Below, one piece after another: positions 61,470 to 64,000 of a DNA stretch of 64,000 bases. The translations under genes were made by a program, and so were the position numbers. Source of the stretch: Streptomyces tibetensis (GTDB lineage Bacteria; Actinomycetota; Actinomycetes; Streptomycetales; Streptomycetaceae). The number at the start of each line of letters is the position of its first letter. Positions within the stretch are counted from its first letter, which is position 1. Under the pieces are notes generated by a model. It did no database searches, was not told the DNA's origin, and worked only from the letters and a program-made list of their open reading frames with translations. Location: the NCBI RefSeq assembly GCF_007655005.1, contig NZ_SZVW01000022.1:107723-171722 (forward strand). The letters run 5' to 3'.

Positions 61470-62718
61470 CCCGCGCGACGTGTCGGGCAGGACGGGCAGC
61501 GCTGCGTCGGGCGTCCTACCCGGTGTGTGGCTGCTGGTGGGTGTTGTGCTCGTCGCGGTGAACCTGCGTGCCGCACTGACCGGGGTGGGTCCATTGCTTC
61601 CCGGCATCGAGACATCGACCGGCCTGTCCGGCACCTGGACCGGGCTTCTGAGCACCCTGCCGCTGCTCACCTTCGCCGCCACCTCACCGCTGGTCGGCCG
61701 GACCGCCCAGCGGCACGGTGCGCCCCGCGTCCTGGTCGTCTCGCTCGCCGTGCTGGCGGCCGGGCTGCTCATGCGATCCGTACCCGGGGTGTTCTTCCTG
61801 TTTGCGGGCACGGTGGTGGTCGCGGGCGCGATCGCTTACGGCAACGTGCTGCTGCCGTCCGTCATCAAGAGCACCGTGCCGGAAGACCGGATCGGGCAAG
61901 TGACCGGCCTCTATGTCACCGCGATGGGCCTGCTTGCGGCCGTCTCTTCCGGGGTGTCGGTCCCGCTGGCGAATCACCTGCCCGGGGGATGGCACACCGC
62001 GCTGGCGTGCTGGGCCGTACTCGCCGCGCTGGCCTTCGGGGTCTGGATCCCGCTGTACCGGCGCACCGGCCCCGGGGCGGCGACGTCTGCCGCGCGGGTG
62101 CGTATCCCCTGGCGTTCCCACCTGGCCTGGCAGGTCAGCGTGTTCATGGGGCTGCAGTCCCTCGGCTTCTACACCACGATCGCCTGGCTGCCCAGCATCG
62201 TGCACGATCACGGAGTAGGAGAGACCGCCGCCGGGTGGCAGCTGTTCTTCTTCCAGATCGTCGGTCTCGTCTCCAGCAGTGCACTTCCCGTCCTCGCCCG
62301 CAGATGGACGGATCAACGACTTCTGGCGGCGGCGGCCTCAGCGATCGTCGCGGCGGGTTTCGCGCTGCTGGCTGTGGCACCGCAGTTGGCCGCCGTGTCC
62401 TGTGTGCTCACGGGCCTGGGCGGCGGAGCGTGCCTGGTCCTCGCCTTGACTTTCCAGGGCCAGCGGGCGGCGGACGCCTCTCAGGCAGCGGCACTGGCCT
62501 CGATGGCCCAGTCCGTCGGCTACCTGGTGGCCGCCGTTGGACCACTCCTCCTCGGCGCGCTGCGCGAGCTCACCGGCGGATGGACGCTCCCTCTCCTGCT
62601 CCTGGTCGCCCTCACACTCATCCAGGCCGCCGTCGGAGCCGGCGCCGGCCGCGACCTGCGTCTCAACACGAAATCCCAAGTTTCCGCACCCGCATCGATC
62701 GAAGAGTGGCTGTCATGA
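61456..62718 (+). CDS. MFS transporter, CynX/NimT family
   Basis: A 420-residue, 12-helix transporter. NLRAALTGVGPLLPGIETST is the signature N-terminal segment of the CynX/NimT (cyanate/nitroimidazole) family, and WLPSIVHDHGVGETAAGWQL marks the seventh-helix region. Substrates of the family are varied, and many members are exporters. The start is ATG 61456 (GTG 61453 also possible) with GGGAAG upstream. It overlaps gntR at its 5' end and the next gene by ATGA at its 3' end: a tight three-gene operon. Confidence 0.88.
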   Translation: MRVNDPRDVSGRTGSAASGVLPGVWLLVGVVLVAVNLRAALTGVGPLLPGIETSTGLSGTWTGLLSTLPLLTFAATSPLVGRTAQRHGAPRVLVVSLAVLAAGLLMRSVPGVFFLFAGTVVVAGAIAYGNVLLPSVIKSTVPEDRIGQVTGLYVTAMGLLAAVSSGVSVPLANHLPGGWHTALACWAVLAALAFGVWIPLYRRTGPGAATSAARVRIPWRSHLAWQVSVFMGLQSLGFYTTIAWLPSIVHDHGVGETAAGWQLFFFQIVGLVSSSALPVLARRWTDQRLLAAAASAIVAAGFALLAVAPQLAAVSCVLTGLGGGACLVLALTFQGQRAADASQAAALASMAQSVGYLVAAVGPLLLGALRELTGGWTLPLLLLVALTLIQAAVGAGAGRDLRLNTKSQVSAPASIEEWLS

Positions 62719-63838
62719 CCATGACCGCCCCCGTCAGCTACCTGGACACGCCGACGGCAGCACCACTGTCGATCACCGAGCTAATGCCTGGCGCCTACAA
62801 CCTCATGGAATACGCCGCGGTCACGGCGGGCGAGCAGGTGCTGGTCCTGGCCGAGCACGGCACCGATCCGGTGGTCATCCAGGCGGTCGCGGCGGCGGCC
62901 GCCTACCGCAATGCCGAGGTGCATGTGCTGTCCACAGCGCCGTTCAGCGCCGGTGCGTGGGGTCGAGCGCTTTCACCGCTCCTGTCCGCCGCTCACGCCG
63001 CCGCCGACGTAGTGATCTCGCTGACGTGGTGGGGGGAGGTGCACACCGCCCCACAGTTCTTCAACGAGATCGCCAAGAAGCGGGCCCGGTTCGTGTCCCT
63101 GCACCAGACGGCCACGGCCTCGGCCCTTTCCACCAGGGCCCGGTTCCCGCTCGAGCTGTACTTCGGGTTGGAGACCAAGGCATACGCCCAGATCTCCGCG
63201 GCACAGGAGATCAGGGTCACCACCGCACTGGGTACCGATGTGACCTTCCGCGCCGTCACCACGGGATCGCCGGTGAGCGGCCACTCCAGCGCCCCCTCAC
63301 CAACGGCGTGTGGCGGCCCTTCCCGTACGGAGGAGCCAACTTCTCCCCCGACCAGACCGACGGCGTGGTTGTCGTCGAGGAATCCACCGTAACCGGCGTT
63401 CCCGCCGAACAGATTACGCTGGAGCTGGAAAACAACCGCGTCACTGCCGTTCACGGCGGTTCGGCGGCCGCCGAACTGCGGCGCTACGCGTCGGACGGCT
63501 GCTGCATGCGCCACGCGCTCATCGGACTCAACCCCAAGGTCCGCTCGGCAGGCGGTACCCAGTTCGAACGCGAGAAGCACGCCGGCGCCTTCTACTTCGG
63601 CATCGACGGCCTCACCCCGCAGGGAGAAGTCGACCGCACTGCCCCCGGCCACGCCCACTGCGACTGTCAGTTCGACCAGCCCACCATCACCCTCGACGGC
63701 CGGCCCTTCGTCGACAACGGCTACCTCCTGCTCCACGACGACCCCGAAATCCATGAGCTGGCCGGGAAGTTCGGCCCCGCCGACATCCTTCTCGATCCCA
63801 ACCCGCGTCTCGGCCTGCCGCCCCGCTACAGCCGCTGA
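62715..63838 (+). pseudogene. M29 aminopeptidase / 2,5-dihydroxypyridine dioxygenase-like gene, frameshifted
   Basis: The ATG at 62715 overlaps the MFS stop (ATGA). The first frame reads MTMTAPVSYLDTPTAAPLSI through GTDVTFRAVTTGSPVSGHSS and then loses sense; from about 63270-63300 a second frame carries on with GVWRPFPYGGANFSPDQTDG to the natural C-terminus DPNPRLGLPPRYSR. A single small indel would restore about 374 residues. The fold is that of the M29/NicX group, with RHALIGLNPKV and HAHCDCQF as probable metal-binding segments. Members include thermophilic aminopeptidases and 2,5-dihydroxypyridine 5,6-dioxygenase. With a FadR-type regulator and a transporter this looks like a small catabolic operon, now broken. 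Confidence 0.75.
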
Positions 63839-63934
63839 CGGCAACTGCGGGTAGCCCCAGCCCGTGACGCGACGGGGCCATCCAAGTGCTCCTGAACGTG
63901 TTCATGGCATCTGGCGGCCAGCCCCTTCGTGGTG

Positions 63935-64000
63935 TCAACTAGGGCGTGTATCGAAAGTGGATCAAGGTACTCGTTCTAACCCTGGCATGTGTCATGCGAT
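63935..64000. other. Window end, possible insertion-sequence terminus
   Basis: After CAACTAG comes GGGCGTGTATCGAAAGTGG, a shift in base composition that resembles the ends of Streptomyces insertion sequences. No open frame follows before the window ends, so this stays a guess. Confidence 0.2.

Noticed and set aside
63935..64000. Defined insertion sequence at the window end
   Set aside because: Only a terminus-like motif is present; no transposase frame or matching inverted end is inside the window.

Overview
The window is high-GC DNA typed by its content as Streptomyces or a close actinomycete: GC-rich third positions, many GTG starts, leaderless genes with a TANNNT box a few bases before the start codon, a TTA codon of the bldA kind, TerD, PadR and FadR/GntR proteins, and many secreted plant-polysaccharide enzymes with ricin-type CBM13 domains. 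The left third reads like conserved chromosome; from about 22.4 kb rightward the DNA is accessory, with transposase fragments and decayed genes between intact loci.

Layout. 0-22.3 kb: housekeeping-like genes, namely a cut hypothetical gene, a PLP-dependent cysteine synthase-like enzyme, a DeoR regulator, a membrane protein with lipase-like motifs, a beta-helix/AAA+ fusion, an Rv1733c-like membrane protein, a MOSC protein, a Pro/Gln-rich small protein, a double TerD protein, an HpnB-like glycosyltransferase, a MurI-like racemase, an O-antigen-ligase-like membrane protein, apolipoprotein N-acyltransferase, a Nudix hydrolase, a 3-hydroxybutyrate dehydrogenase-like SDR, a GAF/PucR regulator and an MHS-type transporter. 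22.4-25.2 kb: a graveyard holding a pirin 3' fragment, a multiply frameshifted ISL3 transposase, and an IS110 fragment. 25.2-34.8 kb: a LacI-controlled sugar locus (two permeases, a binding lipoprotein, the LacI regulator, a secreted GH39-like/CBM enzyme and a cytoplasmic GH36 alpha-galactosidase), with three related operator-like sites. 35.2-40.5 kb: a block of secreted enzymes on the minus strand (GH27-CBM13, a PETase/cutinase-like polyester hydrolase-CBM13, a GH5 mannanase-like enzyme and a CE3-type esterase). 41-49 kb: a decayed sarcosine oxidase gene, a NodB lipoprotein, an HTH-nSTAND1-WD40 gene split by an exact 62-bp tandem duplication, and a Tat-exported rhamnogalacturonan lyase. 49-52.6 kb: a large S8 protease. 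52.6-58.6 kb: decay zone with an IS1182-type remnant, a broken copy of a gntR 5' end, a CBM13 tail, a secreted AroQ-gamma chorismate mutase (intact), an ABC permease pseudogene, an SDR gene (intact) and a second sarcosine oxidase remnant. 58.6-64 kb: NTF2-like/PadR divergent pair, then a gntR-MFS-M29/dihydroxypyridine dioxygenase-like operon whose last gene is frameshifted.

How the genes work together. The clearest system is the LacI locus plus the adjacent secretome. Extracellular GH39-like, GH27, GH5, CE3 and PL4 enzymes would open plant heteropolysaccharides (galactomannan, arabinogalactan, pectin); the ABC importer, which has no ATPase gene here and probably borrows a shared MsiK-type ATPase, would take up an alpha-galactosyl oligosaccharide; GH36 would cleave it inside; and LacI would repress through the operators before the first permease gene and before the GH39-like gene. 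Substrate assignments are inference. The strongest oddities are the frame-breaking 62-bp duplication in the STAND gene, the polyester-hydrolase-like enzyme carrying a carbohydrate-binding module, and two pairs of degraded duplicated sequences (sarcosine oxidase at 41 and 58 kb; gntR 5' end at 53.5 and 60.7 kb).
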